A DNA stretch of 64,000 nt, from positions 372,001 to 436,000 of the forward strand of contig NZ_CP061291.1 in the NCBI RefSeq assembly GCF_018687455.1, written 5' to 3'. A model generated the notes under the pieces. That model did not search any database, had not been told where the DNA came from, and worked only from the letters and a program-made list of their open reading frames with translations. Positions 7,720 through 17,336 of the stretch are shown here, one piece after another; the first letter of the stretch is position 1, and the number at the start of each line of letters is the position of its first letter. The DNA comes from Polynucleobacter sp. TSB-Sco08W16 (lineage in GTDB: Bacteria; Pseudomonadota; Gammaproteobacteria; Burkholderiales; Burkholderiaceae). A program made the translations under genes and the position numbers.

Positions 7720-8733
7720 ATGAGCGTAACTCTTGCTATTGATGCCATGGGCGGAGATCATGGAGTCGTCGTGACGGTTCCTGCCGCCTGCGATTTTCTG
7801 GAAAAACATCCTGATGTCAAGATTGCTCTAGTAGGCGATCCTGAGTTGATCAAGCAAGTCTTGAGCAAATCTCCCAAAGCTCCGATGGAGCGCATTCAAA
7901 TTATTGCAGCGAGCGAAGTGGTATTGATGGATGACCCCATTGAGGTTGCTTTGCGTCGCAAAAAAGATTCTTCCATGCGGGTTGCCATTGAGCAAGTGAA
8001 AGAAGGCGCTGCTGATGCGGTGATCTCTTCCGGTAATACTGGCGCGCTCATGGCGATCTCTCGCTACATCTTAAAAACTCTCGAAGGCGTTGATCGCCCT
8101 GCGATTGCTACTGCCATCCCCAATGAATTAGGACGTGGCACAACCATGTTAGATCTTGGTGCTAATGCCGACTGTGAGCCAATGCATTTGGTTCAGTTTG
8201 CGCAAATGGCAAACGTGATGGTGCAGGTAGTAGATGGCAAACAAAATCCTTCGATCGGCCTTCTCAATATTGGCGAAGAGGTGATTAAGGGTAACGAGGT
8301 AGTGAAGCAAACAAGTGAGTTATTGCGTCAGACTAATTTAAACTTTTACGGCAACGTCGAAGGTAACGACATCTTTAAAGGCACCACTGATATTGTGGTG
8401 TGTGATGGTTTTGTGGGTAATGTTGTTTTGAAAGCTAGCGAAGGTTTGGCAAAAATGATGAGCGGCCTCATTCGTGAAGAATTTAATCGCTCCATCTTGA
8501 CCAAATTGATGGCTATTTGTGCGATGGTGCCTTTGTTGCGTGTTCGCAAACGCGTTGATCATCGTCGCTATAACGGTGCTGTATTGTTAGGTTTACGCGG
8601 TTGCGTAATTAAGAGCCATGGCTCTGCTGATCGTTTTGGATTTGGCTTTGCCTTAGATCGTGCGTATGAAGCAGCGAAAAACCGCATGGTCGAACGAATT
8701 GCCGCAGCCTTTGTGGCGGAGACAAAAGAATGA
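7720..8733 (+). CDS. plsX: Phosphate acyltransferase PlsX
   Basis: Makes acyl-phosphate from acyl-ACP for PlsY, the first step of phospholipid synthesis. At 337 aa it is of normal length. Family signatures are the N-terminal AIDAMGGDHG, the ISSGNTGALMA loop at about residues 106-116 and the C-terminal RYNGAVLLGLRGCVIKSHGSAD segment. Its stop overlaps the fabH start by 4 bases (ATGA), so the two are translationally coupled. Confidence 0.96.
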   Translation: MSVTLAIDAMGGDHGVVVTVPAACDFLEKHPDVKIALVGDPELIKQVLSKSPKAPMERIQIIAASEVVLMDDPIEVALRRKKDSSMRVAIEQVKEGAADAVISSGNTGALMAISRYILKTLEGVDRPAIATAIPNELGRGTTMLDLGANADCEPMHLVQFAQMANVMVQVVDGKQNPSIGLLNIGEEVIKGNEVVKQTSELLRQTNLNFYGNVEGNDIFKGTTDIVVCDGFVGNVVLKASEGLAKMMSGLIREEFNRSILTKLMAICAMVPLLRVRKRVDHRRYNGAVLLGLRGCVIKSHGSADRFGFGFALDRAYEAAKNRMVERIAAAFVAETKE

Positions 8734-9716
8734 GTATTTTTGCAAGAGTGGCTGGAACGGGTAGCTATCTACCTGCACAACGTTTAACCAACCATGATTT
8801 AGTTGAGCGTCTCGCTAAATCGGGTTTAGAGACTAGTGATGAGTGGATTACTACTCGCAGCGGTATTTCTGCGCGTCACTTTGCTGCAGAAAATGAACTC
8901 ACCAGTGATCTTGCTGTAAAAGCAGCGCAATCAGCCTTAAGCAGTGCTGGCATCACTTCAGAAGATTTGGACCTGATTATTCTGTCAACCTCTACACCTG
9001 ATCACTTGGGCGGTTTTCCAAGTACCGCCTGTGTGGTGCAAGATAAATTGGGCGCCCACACTAACTGTGCTGCATTTGATGTGCAAGCAGTTTGTGCAGG
9101 TTTTACTTATGCGCTTGCTACAGCGGATGCATTTATTCGTTGTGGGTCGTATAAAAAAGTATTGGTGATTGGCGCAGAAACATTCTCTCGTATCTTAGAT
9201 TTTCAAGATCGTGGCACTTGTGTGCTGTTCGGTGATGGTGCTGGAGCAGTAGTACTAGAGGCTTCAAATGAGCCTGGTATTTTGTCTACCGCATTACATG
9301 CTGATGGTAGTCAACGCGATATTTTGTGCGTTCCTGGGCGTGCTGGCAACGGTTCAGTACACGGCTCCCCGTTTATGACCATGGATGGTCCGGCAGTATT
9401 TAAGTTGGCCGTGAAGGTCTTAGAGCAAGTGGCGCATGAGGTTTTGGAAAAAGCCAATCTCAAGCCAGAGCAAATTGATTGGTTAGTGCCACATCAAGCA
9501 AATATCCGCATCATGGAAGGCACCGCTAAAAAGATGGGTATGTCGATGGATAAGGTCATCGTTACTGTGCATGAGCATGGCAATACTTCCGCAGCATCCA
9601 TTCCACTGGCTTTAGATGCGGGTGTTCGTTCCGGTCAAATTCAACGAGGCCAGCATCTCTTGTTAGAGGGTGTTGGTGGCGGCTTTGCGTGGGGAGCGGT
9701 TGCTCTCAAGTATTAA
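8730..9716 (+). CDS. fabH: 3-oxoacyl-ACP synthase III FabH
   Basis: Condenses acetyl-CoA with malonyl-ACP to initiate fatty-acid synthesis. The Cys-His-Asn triad is visible: C122 in VQAVCAGF, H255 in VPHQANIR and N285 in HEHGNTSAAS. At 328 aa it matches the family. It overlaps plsX by 4 bases and sits in the normal plsX-fabH-fabD-fabG-acpP-fabF order. Confidence 0.97.
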   Translation: MSIFARVAGTGSYLPAQRLTNHDLVERLAKSGLETSDEWITTRSGISARHFAAENELTSDLAVKAAQSALSSAGITSEDLDLIILSTSTPDHLGGFPSTACVVQDKLGAHTNCAAFDVQAVCAGFTYALATADAFIRCGSYKKVLVIGAETFSRILDFQDRGTCVLFGDGAGAVVLEASNEPGILSTALHADGSQRDILCVPGRAGNGSVHGSPFMTMDGPAVFKLAVKVLEQVAHEVLEKANLKPEQIDWLVPHQANIRIMEGTAKKMGMSMDKVIVTVHEHGNTSAASIPLALDAGVRSGQIQRGQHLLLEGVGGGFAWGAVALKY

Positions 9717-9768
9717 TTCAGTATCAATGTGCATTCATCCTATTTTTATTTTTTAGTAAATTAATCTC

Positions 9769-10704
9769 ATGACATTTGCATTCGTATTCCCAGGCCAAGG
9801 CTCCCAATCGGTTGGTATGCTCAATTCGATTTCTGAGCGCCCCGAGGTTCGCGCAACCTTGCAAGAAGCTTCTGATGCTTTGGGTGAGGATGTCGCAAAA
9901 CTGATTGCTGAGGGGCCTGCAGAGGCATTGTCTTTGACAACCAATACACAGCCAGTAATGTTGACTGCTGCAGTCGCTTTTTATCGGGCTTGGTTAGCAG
10001 CTGGCGGTAGCGCTCCAAAAGTCATGGCTGGTCATAGTCTTGGCGAGTATTCTGCTTTGGTTGCAGCGGGCGTGATCTCATTTAAAGATGCCGTTCCTTT
10101 AGTGCGCTTTCGTGCAGAGGCAATGCAAACAGCAGTACCAGTAGGTACTGGTGGCATGGCGGCTATTCTTGGCCTAGACGATGTAGCCGTAATCCAGGTC
10201 TGTGCTGAAGCAAGCCTTGCATCGGGCGGAATAGTTGAGGCAGTCAATTTCAATGCGCCTGGTCAAGTGGTGATTGCCGGTGCAAGTGAAGCGGTCGCTA
10301 AAGCCTGTGAACTCTTAAAAGCAGCTGGCGCAAAACGAGCATTGCCACTACCGGTTTCCGCACCATTTCATTCTTCTTTGTTACAGCCGGCCTCTGAAAA
10401 GCTGAAGAGCTACTTGGCGAATATCGAATTTAAGGCGCCAATAATTTCCGTAATTAACAACGTTGATGTGGAAATCTTGAGTGACCCGATTGCCATTAAG
10501 GATGCATTAGTGCGTCAGGCAGCCAAACCTGTGCGCTGGCAAGAAACGATTCAAGCAATGGCTGCGCAAGGTGTGACTCAAGTGGTGGAGTGTGGTCCCG
10601 GCAAAGTGTTGGCTGGACTAACGAAGCGTATTAATGATCAAGTTACTGGAGTGCCAGTATTTGATGAGGCTAGCTTGAATGAAGTCCTCGCCAGCCTGAA
10701 ATAA
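9769..10704 (+). CDS. fabD: Malonyl-CoA:ACP transacylase FabD
   Basis: Loads malonyl groups onto acyl carrier protein. The nucleophile S90 is in GHSLGE and H201 in PFHSSLL; the N-terminal FVFPGQGSQ and QPVMLTAAVA motifs are also present. The 311-aa length is normal. It begins 52 bases after fabH. Confidence 0.97.
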   Translation: MTFAFVFPGQGSQSVGMLNSISERPEVRATLQEASDALGEDVAKLIAEGPAEALSLTTNTQPVMLTAAVAFYRAWLAAGGSAPKVMAGHSLGEYSALVAAGVISFKDAVPLVRFRAEAMQTAVPVGTGGMAAILGLDDVAVIQVCAEASLASGGIVEAVNFNAPGQVVIAGASEAVAKACELLKAAGAKRALPLPVSAPFHSSLLQPASEKLKSYLANIEFKAPIISVINNVDVEILSDPIAIKDALVRQAAKPVRWQETIQAMAAQGVTQVVECGPGKVLAGLTKRINDQVTGVPVFDEASLNEVLASLK

Positions 10705-10730
10705 AACAATCGATATAGCGGAAGATAAAT

Positions 10731-11474
10731 ATGAATCTCGACTTAAGTGGACAAATTGCCTTGGTTACAGGTGCCTCTCGCGGTATTGGCCAGGCGATTG
10801 CAGATGAGTTAGTCAAGTGTGGGGCCAAGGTGATTGGTACTGCAACCTCAGAGAGCGGTGCCAAAGCAATTGATGAGAGATTGAAAGCTTCCGGCGGTGC
10901 TGGTTTGGTTTTGAATGTCACTGCACCGAATGCTTGCGAAGAAATCATCGATCACATTGTCAAAGAGTATGGCGGCATCAATATCTTGGTGAACAACGCT
11001 GGCATCACACGTGACAACTTAGCAATGCGCATGAAGTCTGAAGAGTGGACTGATGTGATTGATACCAATTTGAGCTCCGTGTTCCGTTTGTCCCAAGCTG
11101 TTTTGCGTCCTATGATGAAGGTAAAAGGTGGGCGCATTATCAATATCACTTCAATCGTAGGACATATGGGTAACGCTGGGCAGTTGAATTACGCTGCTGC
11201 AAAAGCGGGTGTTTCAGGTATGACTCGCGCTTTGGCTCGTGAAATTGGTAGCCGCAATATCACTGTTAACTGTGTGGCGCCTGGTTTTATTGATACGGAT
11301 ATGACGCGCGCTTTGAGTGAAGAGCAGCAAAATGCACTAAAAGTGAACATTCCTCTAGCTCGCTTGGGTAGCCCTGAGGATGTAGCCCAGGCGGTGGCCT
11401 TTTTGGCCTCCCCAGCCGCTGCTTACATTACCGGTAATACCCTTCACGTCAATGGCGGACTCTATTTAGCCTAA
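10731..11474 (+). CDS. fabG: 3-oxoacyl-ACP reductase FabG
   Basis: NADPH-dependent short-chain dehydrogenase for the first reduction of the elongation cycle. The cofactor motif TGASRGIG is at 13-20, and the catalytic residues are S141, Y154 and K158 (YAAAK). Length is 247 aa. Its position between fabD and acpP makes FabG more certain than a generic SDR. Confidence 0.97.
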   Translation: MNLDLSGQIALVTGASRGIGQAIADELVKCGAKVIGTATSESGAKAIDERLKASGGAGLVLNVTAPNACEEIIDHIVKEYGGINILVNNAGITRDNLAMRMKSEEWTDVIDTNLSSVFRLSQAVLRPMMKVKGGRIINITSIVGHMGNAGQLNYAAAKAGVSGMTRALAREIGSRNITVNCVAPGFIDTDMTRALSEEQQNALKVNIPLARLGSPEDVAQAVAFLASPAAAYITGNTLHVNGGLYLA

Positions 11475-11509
11475 CGGCAAAGCAAGGATTTAGTCATTTT
11501 TAGGCGAAT

Positions 11510-11538
11510 TTGCTAATTCGGTCCGCCAAACTGATAAA
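11510..11538 (+). promoter_or_regulatory. Candidate acpP promoter
   Basis: TTGCTA (11510-11515) and GATAAA (11533-11538) are separated by exactly 17 bp. The spacing to the acpP ATG at 11576 leaves a leader of about 30 nt. Extra transcription of acpP is common, since ACP is needed in large excess. Confidence 0.45.
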
Positions 11539-11575
11539 ATCCTTCCATCGTTTTTTACAACCCCTGGGGAAATTA

Positions 11576-11815
11576 ATGGACAACATCGAACAACGCGTTA
11601 AGAAAATCGTCGCTGAGCAATTAGGCGTCGCCGAAGGAGATATCAAGAATGAATCTTCTTTTGTGAACGACTTAGGCGCTGACTCTCTTGACACTGTTGA
11701 GCTGGTTATGGCTTTGGAAGATGAATTCGGCATCGAGATTCCTGATGAGGAAGCTGAAAAGATCACCACAGTTCAGCTCGCGATCGACTTCGCACAATCA
11801 AAAGCTCAGGGTTAA
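11576..11815 (+). CDS. acpP: Acyl carrier protein
   Basis: A 79-aa acidic carrier for growing fatty acids. S37 in the GADSLDTVE motif is the 4'-phosphopantetheine attachment site, filled by AcpS (encoded at 20602 in this window). The start MDNIEQRVK matches the family and is preceded by GGGGA. An in-frame TTG 22 codons upstream would only add non-ACP sequence and overlaps the likely promoter. Confidence 0.98.
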   Translation: MDNIEQRVKKIVAEQLGVAEGDIKNESSFVNDLGADSLDTVELVMALEDEFGIEIPDEEAEKITTVQLAIDFAQSKAQG

Positions 11816-11836
11816 TTCCCTAGCCTAGGTATTACT

Positions 11837-13084
11837 GTGTCAGTATCAAACGGCCGACGCCGGGTAGTAGTCACCGGCCTTGGTCTTATCTCACCTGTTG
11901 GTAATTCAGTTGACGTAGCTTGGTCCAATTTGCTTGCGGGCAAATCAGGCATTGCTACGATCACTAAGTTTGACCACGCACCACTGAGCGTTCATTTCGC
12001 TGGTGAGGTCAAAGATTTCAATGTCGAAGAATATGTTTCTGCCAAAGAAGCGCGCCACATGGATACCTTTATCCATTTCGGTATCGCTGCGGGCACACAA
12101 GCGATTCGTGACAGCGGTCTAGAAATTACCGAGCAAAACGCCGAGCGTGTTGGTGTGATGGTTGGCTCCGGCATTGGCGGTTTGCCAATGATTGAAGAGA
12201 CTGGCGCCGAGCTTCTGGCTCGTGGCCCTCGTCGTATTTCACCATTCTTTGTTCCGGGCTCCATCATCAATATGATCTCTGGTCATCTCAGTATTCTGTT
12301 TGGCCTTAAAGGTCCAAACGTTGCTGCAGTGACCGCATGCACTACTGGATTGCACAGCATTGGTTTGGCTGCGCGTTTAATTCAGTATGGCGATGCAGAT
12401 GTGATGGTTGCTGGCGGCGCTGAATCTACTATTTCTGCATTAGGTGTTGGTGGCTTTGCTTCTGCAAGAGCGCTATCTACTCGCAATGATGATCCTGCCA
12501 CTGCTTCACGTCCTTGGGATAAAGACCGTGATGGTTTTGTTCTTGGTGAGGGTGCTGGCGTAGTAGTGCTAGAAGAGTACGAGCACGCTAAGGCGCGCGG
12601 TGCAAAAATTTATTGCGAGCTCCTTGGCTTTGGCATGAGTGGTGATGCGTATCACATGACTGCACCAAATATGGATGGTCCACGTCGCTGCATGGTCAAT
12701 GCAATGCGCGATGCTAAATTAAATCCAGATCAAATTCAGTATTTGAATGCTCACGGTACTTCTACACCTTTGGGTGACAAGAATGAAACCGAAGCGATCA
12801 AAGCAGCCCTTGGTGATCATGCCAAGAGGGCTCTTATCAACTCCACTAAGTCTATGACAGGTCACCTTTTGGGTGGTGCTGGAGGCTTGGAGTCTGTTTT
12901 CACGATTCTGGCTCTCCATAACCAGAAATCACCACCAACCATCAATATCTTCAATCAAGACCCCGAGTGTGATTTGGACTACTGCGCCAATACTGCCCGG
13001 GATGTGAAGATTGAGCATGCGGTCAAAAACAACTTTGGCTTTGGTGGTACTAACGGCACCTTGATTTTTGGTAAGCTGACCTAA
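11837..13084 (+). CDS. fabF: 3-oxoacyl-ACP synthase II FabF
   Basis: Elongating condensing enzyme (KAS II), 415 aa with a GTG start. The Cys-His-His triad is C168 (TACTTG), H306 (NAHGTSTPLGD) and H343 (KSMTGHLLGGAG). It lies 21 bases after acpP. In many Burkholderiales the next genes are rpoE-rseA-rseB; here mucD follows directly after 51 bases. Confidence 0.97.
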   Translation: MSVSNGRRRVVVTGLGLISPVGNSVDVAWSNLLAGKSGIATITKFDHAPLSVHFAGEVKDFNVEEYVSAKEARHMDTFIHFGIAAGTQAIRDSGLEITEQNAERVGVMVGSGIGGLPMIEETGAELLARGPRRISPFFVPGSIINMISGHLSILFGLKGPNVAAVTACTTGLHSIGLAARLIQYGDADVMVAGGAESTISALGVGGFASARALSTRNDDPATASRPWDKDRDGFVLGEGAGVVVLEEYEHAKARGAKIYCELLGFGMSGDAYHMTAPNMDGPRRCMVNAMRDAKLNPDQIQYLNAHGTSTPLGDKNETEAIKAALGDHAKRALINSTKSMTGHLLGGAGGLESVFTILALHNQKSPPTINIFNQDPECDLDYCANTARDVKIEHAVKNNFGFGGTNGTLIFGKLT

Positions 13085-13135
13085 TATTCTCTTTATCTCC
13101 ATTTTTTGGTTTTTACCAAGTAGGTCGATAGCATT

Positions 13136-14581
13136 ATGAAAAAGCACTTTATTGCGCTCTTGGCTATTTTGAGTCTGGGCCAGCCTTTATTTATTCCTGT
13201 TGCATTGGCGGAAAGTCCTCGGGTAAGCATCCCAGATTTTGCGGATTTAGTTGAGCGCGCAAGTCCTGCGGTAGTTAATATCCGCACCACCGAAAAAGTC
13301 ATGGTTCAACAGCAAGGCGGAATTCCAGGTCTTCCTGAAGATCAAGCAGAATTTTTCCGTCGCTTCTTTGGTGTTCCTATTCCCGGTATTCCTAATAGTC
13401 CAAAGCAAGCGCAGCCTGCACCAGGAAAACCACAAGAAGCTGATCGTGGTGTCGGCTCAGGATTCATTATTGAATCGAACGGTTTGATTCTCACGAATGC
13501 GCACGTGGTTGAGGGCGCGACAACTATTTATGTCACCTTAACGGATAAGCGCGAATTCAAAGCTAAGTTATTAGGCATGGATAAACGTACGGATGTAGCA
13601 GTTGTCAAAATCGATGCGCGTGATTTACCAAGACTGTCCTTAGGTGATTCATCTAGGGTGCGAGTAGGCGAGTGGGTTCTGGCAATTGGCTCTCCATTTG
13701 GTCTTGAGAACACGGTGACGGCGGGCATCGTCTCGGCTAAGAGTCGCGACACTGGGGACTACTTACCCTTTATCCAGACTGACGTTGCGGTCAATCCAGG
13801 CAACTCTGGCGGACCCTTGCTCAATACTGCTGGGCAGGTAATTGGCATCAACTCCCAAATCTTTAGTCGCTCTGGTGGCTACATGGGAATCTCATTTGCA
13901 ATACCAATTGATGAAGCGATGCGTGTTGCTGATCAGTTGCGTACGAATGGAAAAATGACACGTGGCCGTATTGGTGTTGCTTTAGGTGAAATGACTAAAG
14001 AGGTTGCTGAGAGCTTAGGCTTGGGTAAACCTCGTGGCGCATATGTGCGTAATGTTGATGCTGGTGGTCCTGCAGCAGCTGGGGGCATTGAAGCTGGCGA
14101 TGTGATTCTGAGTTTTAACGGGCGCGACATTGCAAAGTCAACAGACTTACCTCGAATAGTGGGCGATACAAAACCAGGTACTGCAGTCCCAGTGCAAGTT
14201 TGGCGCAAAGGTGCAAGCCGTGAGGTAACGGTGACCGTAGCCGATACCGACGCAAATCAAACCGCGAATAAGAAGCCTGATGCACCGAGTGCAAATGGCG
14301 GCACTGCCAATATATTTGGGGTTAATGTCAGCGAACTATCGGATGCCAAAAAGAAGGATTTGAATATTAAGGGCGGGGTTGAGGTCACAGGCCTGAGCGA
14401 CGGTCCTTTAGCTCGGGCTGGTGTTCGTCCAGGCGATGTCATTATTCGGGTAGCAGATGCTGATATTTCAGGGGTAAAGCAGTTTGAGGCCCTAGTTAAA
14501 GGCCTTGATGCCAATAAGGCTGTTCCGGTCTTTATACGCCGTTCAGACAGTACTTTGGTCATCCCTGTAAGGCCAAAATAA
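13136..14581 (+). CDS. mucD: Periplasmic Do-type serine protease, MucD/DegQ family
   Basis: Envelope quality-control protease of the HtrA family, 481 aa. The signal peptide ends at about residue 25 (FIPVALA|ES). The trypsin-like domain carries H123 (NAHVV), D153 (RTDVAVV) and S224 (GNSGGPLL). Two PDZ domains follow, at about 265-360 and 385-470. The place between fabF and lepA is that of mucD in relatives. The usual sigma-E genes are missing here, so regulation must differ. No strong promoter is visible in the 51-base gap. Confidence 0.93.
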   Translation: MKKHFIALLAILSLGQPLFIPVALAESPRVSIPDFADLVERASPAVVNIRTTEKVMVQQQGGIPGLPEDQAEFFRRFFGVPIPGIPNSPKQAQPAPGKPQEADRGVGSGFIIESNGLILTNAHVVEGATTIYVTLTDKREFKAKLLGMDKRTDVAVVKIDARDLPRLSLGDSSRVRVGEWVLAIGSPFGLENTVTAGIVSAKSRDTGDYLPFIQTDVAVNPGNSGGPLLNTAGQVIGINSQIFSRSGGYMGISFAIPIDEAMRVADQLRTNGKMTRGRIGVALGEMTKEVAESLGLGKPRGAYVRNVDAGGPAAAGGIEAGDVILSFNGRDIAKSTDLPRIVGDTKPGTAVPVQVWRKGASREVTVTVADTDANQTANKKPDAPSANGGTANIFGVNVSELSDAKKKDLNIKGGVEVTGLSDGPLARAGVRPGDVIIRVADADISGVKQFEALVKGLDANKAVPVFIRRSDSTLVIPVRPK

Positions 14582-14718
14582 GCCCTTTTTAGGCCAAAAA
14601 ATGGGGTTTGGTGCCTTTTGGGCGCCACCCATTACAATCCTCTTAAGACGACTTTTTGCAGCGCATCATTGTGGTGCGTTCTGACAAGGCGTTTTCTTGA
14701 ATGACTTATTAAGACGCT

Positions 14719-16524
14719 ATGGATTTAATCCGCAATTTTTCTATCATCGCCCACATTGATCACGGCAAATCCACGCTTGCTGATCGCATTATTCAACATT
14801 GCGGCGGTCTCTCTGATCGCGAAATGGAAGCTCAAGTTCTCGATTCAATGGATATTGAACGTGAACGTGGCATCACCATTAAAGCCCAAACAGCAGCGTT
14901 AAATTACAAAGCGAAAGATGGCAAGATTTATAACCTCAATCTGATTGATACCCCAGGGCACGTCGACTTCTCTTATGAAGTCAGTCGCTCTTTATCTGCT
15001 TGCGAAGGCGCTTTGTTGGTAGTGGATGCAAGTCAAGGCGTTGAAGCACAAACAGTTGCTAACTGCTACATGGCCCTAGAGTTGGGCGTTGAGGTTGTAC
15101 CGGTACTCAATAAGATCGACTTGCCTCAAGCTGATCCTGAGCGTGCAAAAAAAGAAATTGAAGATGTCATCGGGATTGATGCATCTGAAGCTGTCACATG
15201 CTCAGCAAAAACAGGCCTCGGAGTTGTTGATGTCATCGAAGAGATGATTGCCAGAGTTCCTCCTCCAAAAGGCAATGCAGCGGACCCATTGCAATGTCTC
15301 ATCATTGACTCTTGGTTTGACAACTACGTAGGCGTTGTCATGCTGGTGCGGGTTGTCAACGGGACCTTAAAGCCTAAAGAAAAAATTACCTTAATGGCCA
15401 ATGGTTCAAGCCATTTAGTTGAACACGTAGGCGTGTTTAGTCCAAAGTCAGTAGACCGCCCTGAGTTATCTGCTGGTCAGGTTGGTTTTGTGATTGCCGG
15501 TATTAAAGAATTAAAAGCTGCGAAGGTGGGCGATACCGTTACCCATTCTCCAGGACAGCAAGGGCGAGTTCCTGCTAGTGAGCCGCTACCTGGTTTTAAA
15601 GAGGTGAAGCCACAAGTGTTTGCTGGTTTGTATCCGGTTGAATCAAGTGAATACGATCAGCTGCGTGAATCACTGGAAAAACTTCAGCTCAATGATGCTT
15701 CACTCTTATACGAGCCAGAAGTATCTCAGGCCCTTGGTTTTGGTTTCCGATGTGGCTTCTTAGGTTTGCTCCACATGGAGATTGTGCAAGAGCGCTTAGA
15801 GCGCCAGTACGATATGAATCTCATCACTACCGCTCCAACGGTGGTGTACCAGGTTGAGCAATCTGATGGGTCTGTGATCTTAGTGGACAATCCCTCCAAG
15901 ATGCCAGAGGCTAGCAAGATCAATACGATTCTTGAGCCTATCGTGACAGTGAATTTGTATATGCCCCAGGAGTACGTGGGCGCGATTATTACTTTGTGTG
16001 TTGGTAAGCGTGGCATTCAGATGGATATGAACTACCTAGGTCGTCAGGTCAAGCTCACCTATGAATTGCCGATGGCCGAGATTGTTTTGGACTTTTTTGA
16101 CAAAATGAAATCCATCTCGCGCGGTTACGCCTCAATGGATTATGAGTTCAAAGAATATCGTCCAGCAGACGTAGTGAAGGTGGATATCCTGATTAATAGC
16201 GAGCGGGTTGATGCGCTTTCTGTAATTGTGCACAGAAGCAATAGTCAACATCGCGGTCGCGAAGTAGTTGCCAAAATGCGCGGCATTATTCCGCGTCAGA
16301 TGTTTGACGTAGCCATTCAGGCGGCAATTGGTAGCAATATTGTTGCCCGTGAAAACGTGAAAGCATTGCGTAAGAATGTCTTGGCAAAGTGTTACGGTGG
16401 TGATATCTCTCGTAAACGCAAGTTATTAGAGAAGCAAAAAGAAGGTAAGAAGCGTATGAAGCAAGTTGGTAACGTGGAGATTCCACAAGAAGCCTTCTTG
16501 GCTATTTTGCAGGTGGAAGATTAA
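14719..16524 (+). CDS. lepA: Elongation factor 4 (LepA)
   Basis: Ribosome-associated GTPase that back-translocates or remodels stalled ribosomes and affects initiation, 601 aa. The GTPase domain carries AHIDHGKSTL (G1), DTPGHVDF (G3) and NKIDLP (G4). The EF-G-like domains and the LepA-specific C-terminal domain (ending IPQEAFLAIL) are complete. A 137-base gap precedes it, with a possible -10 TACAAT at 14633-14638. The stop shares one base with the lepB start. Confidence 0.97.
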   Translation: MDLIRNFSIIAHIDHGKSTLADRIIQHCGGLSDREMEAQVLDSMDIERERGITIKAQTAALNYKAKDGKIYNLNLIDTPGHVDFSYEVSRSLSACEGALLVVDASQGVEAQTVANCYMALELGVEVVPVLNKIDLPQADPERAKKEIEDVIGIDASEAVTCSAKTGLGVVDVIEEMIARVPPPKGNAADPLQCLIIDSWFDNYVGVVMLVRVVNGTLKPKEKITLMANGSSHLVEHVGVFSPKSVDRPELSAGQVGFVIAGIKELKAAKVGDTVTHSPGQQGRVPASEPLPGFKEVKPQVFAGLYPVESSEYDQLRESLEKLQLNDASLLYEPEVSQALGFGFRCGFLGLLHMEIVQERLERQYDMNLITTAPTVVYQVEQSDGSVILVDNPSKMPEASKINTILEPIVTVNLYMPQEYVGAIITLCVGKRGIQMDMNYLGRQVKLTYELPMAEIVLDFFDKMKSISRGYASMDYEFKEYRPADVVKVDILINSERVDALSVIVHRSNSQHRGREVVAKMRGIIPRQMFDVAIQAAIGSNIVARENVKALRKNVLAKCYGGDISRKRKLLEKQKEGKKRMKQVGNVEIPQEAFLAILQVED

Positions 16525-17330
16525 TGAACTTCGCTCTCATTCTCTTTATCCTGGTGATTGTTTCTGGTGTTGCCTGGCTTGCCGATAAGTTGTACTTTGC
16601 GCCTCAACGCAAACTGGCTGGTATCGATCGCATGCCTTTATGGTTGGAATACACCGCAGGATTTTTCCCGGTGATTTGCGCAGTCTTCGTATTGCGCTCT
16701 TTCATTGTTGAGCCCTTCAAGATTCCATCGGGCTCCATGATTCCCACATTGCAGATTGGCGACTTTATTTTGGTAAATAAATTCACCTATGGCATTCGTT
16801 TGCCAGTCCTCAATCAAAAGGTAGTGGATTTAGGATCTCCGAAACGGGGCGATGTGATTGTGTTCCGTTACCCACGAGACGAGTCTGTGGATTACATCAA
16901 GCGCGTAGTGGCTTTGCCTGGTGATGTCATTGCTTATGAAGACAAACGTTTGACCATCAACGGTCAGCCTTTGCAATATAGCGGTGGCGAGCCCTATCTC
17001 GATCCTGAGAATATGCGTTACGCCAAACGCTATACAGAAACTTTCCCAGCAGATTTGGGCGGTAATCGTCATGAGATTCTGAATGATCCTGATCGTCCTG
17101 CAACAGTATTTCCGACTGAGCGTTTTCCAGGTGCTGAGTTTTGCCAATACCAACCATCTGGTTTAACTTGCAAGGTTCCTGCAGGGCATTACTTTGCCAT
17201 GGGGGATAACCGTGATAACAGTGCTGATTCTCGCTATTGGGGGTTTGTGCCCGACAAGAATATTGTGGGTAGAGCATTCTTTGTCTGGCTCAACCTGGGT
17301 AATCTAGGCCGTATTGGCGGCTTTCAGTAA
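16524..17330 (+). CDS. lepB: Signal peptidase I
   Basis: Inner-membrane protease that removes Sec and Tat signal peptides. Two membrane helices lie at about residues 2-20 and 42-60. The Ser-Lys dyad is S71 (IPSGSMIPTL) and K126 (YIKRVVALPGD); the late motif GDNRDNSADSRYWG is present. It is 268 aa long. ATG overlaps the lepA TAA (TAATG), so translation is coupled. Confidence 0.97.
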   Translation: MNFALILFILVIVSGVAWLADKLYFAPQRKLAGIDRMPLWLEYTAGFFPVICAVFVLRSFIVEPFKIPSGSMIPTLQIGDFILVNKFTYGIRLPVLNQKVVDLGSPKRGDVIVFRYPRDESVDYIKRVVALPGDVIAYEDKRLTINGQPLQYSGGEPYLDPENMRYAKRYTETFPADLGGNRHEILNDPDRPATVFPTERFPGAEFCQYQPSGLTCKVPAGHYFAMGDNRDNSADSRYWGFVPDKNIVGRAFFVWLNLGNLGRIGGFQ

Positions 17331-17336
17331 AAGATC

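Noticed and set aside
11510..11575. 22-codon extension of AcpP from a TTG
   Set aside because: It overlaps the likely acpP promoter; ACP proteins start at MDNIEQ-like sequence.
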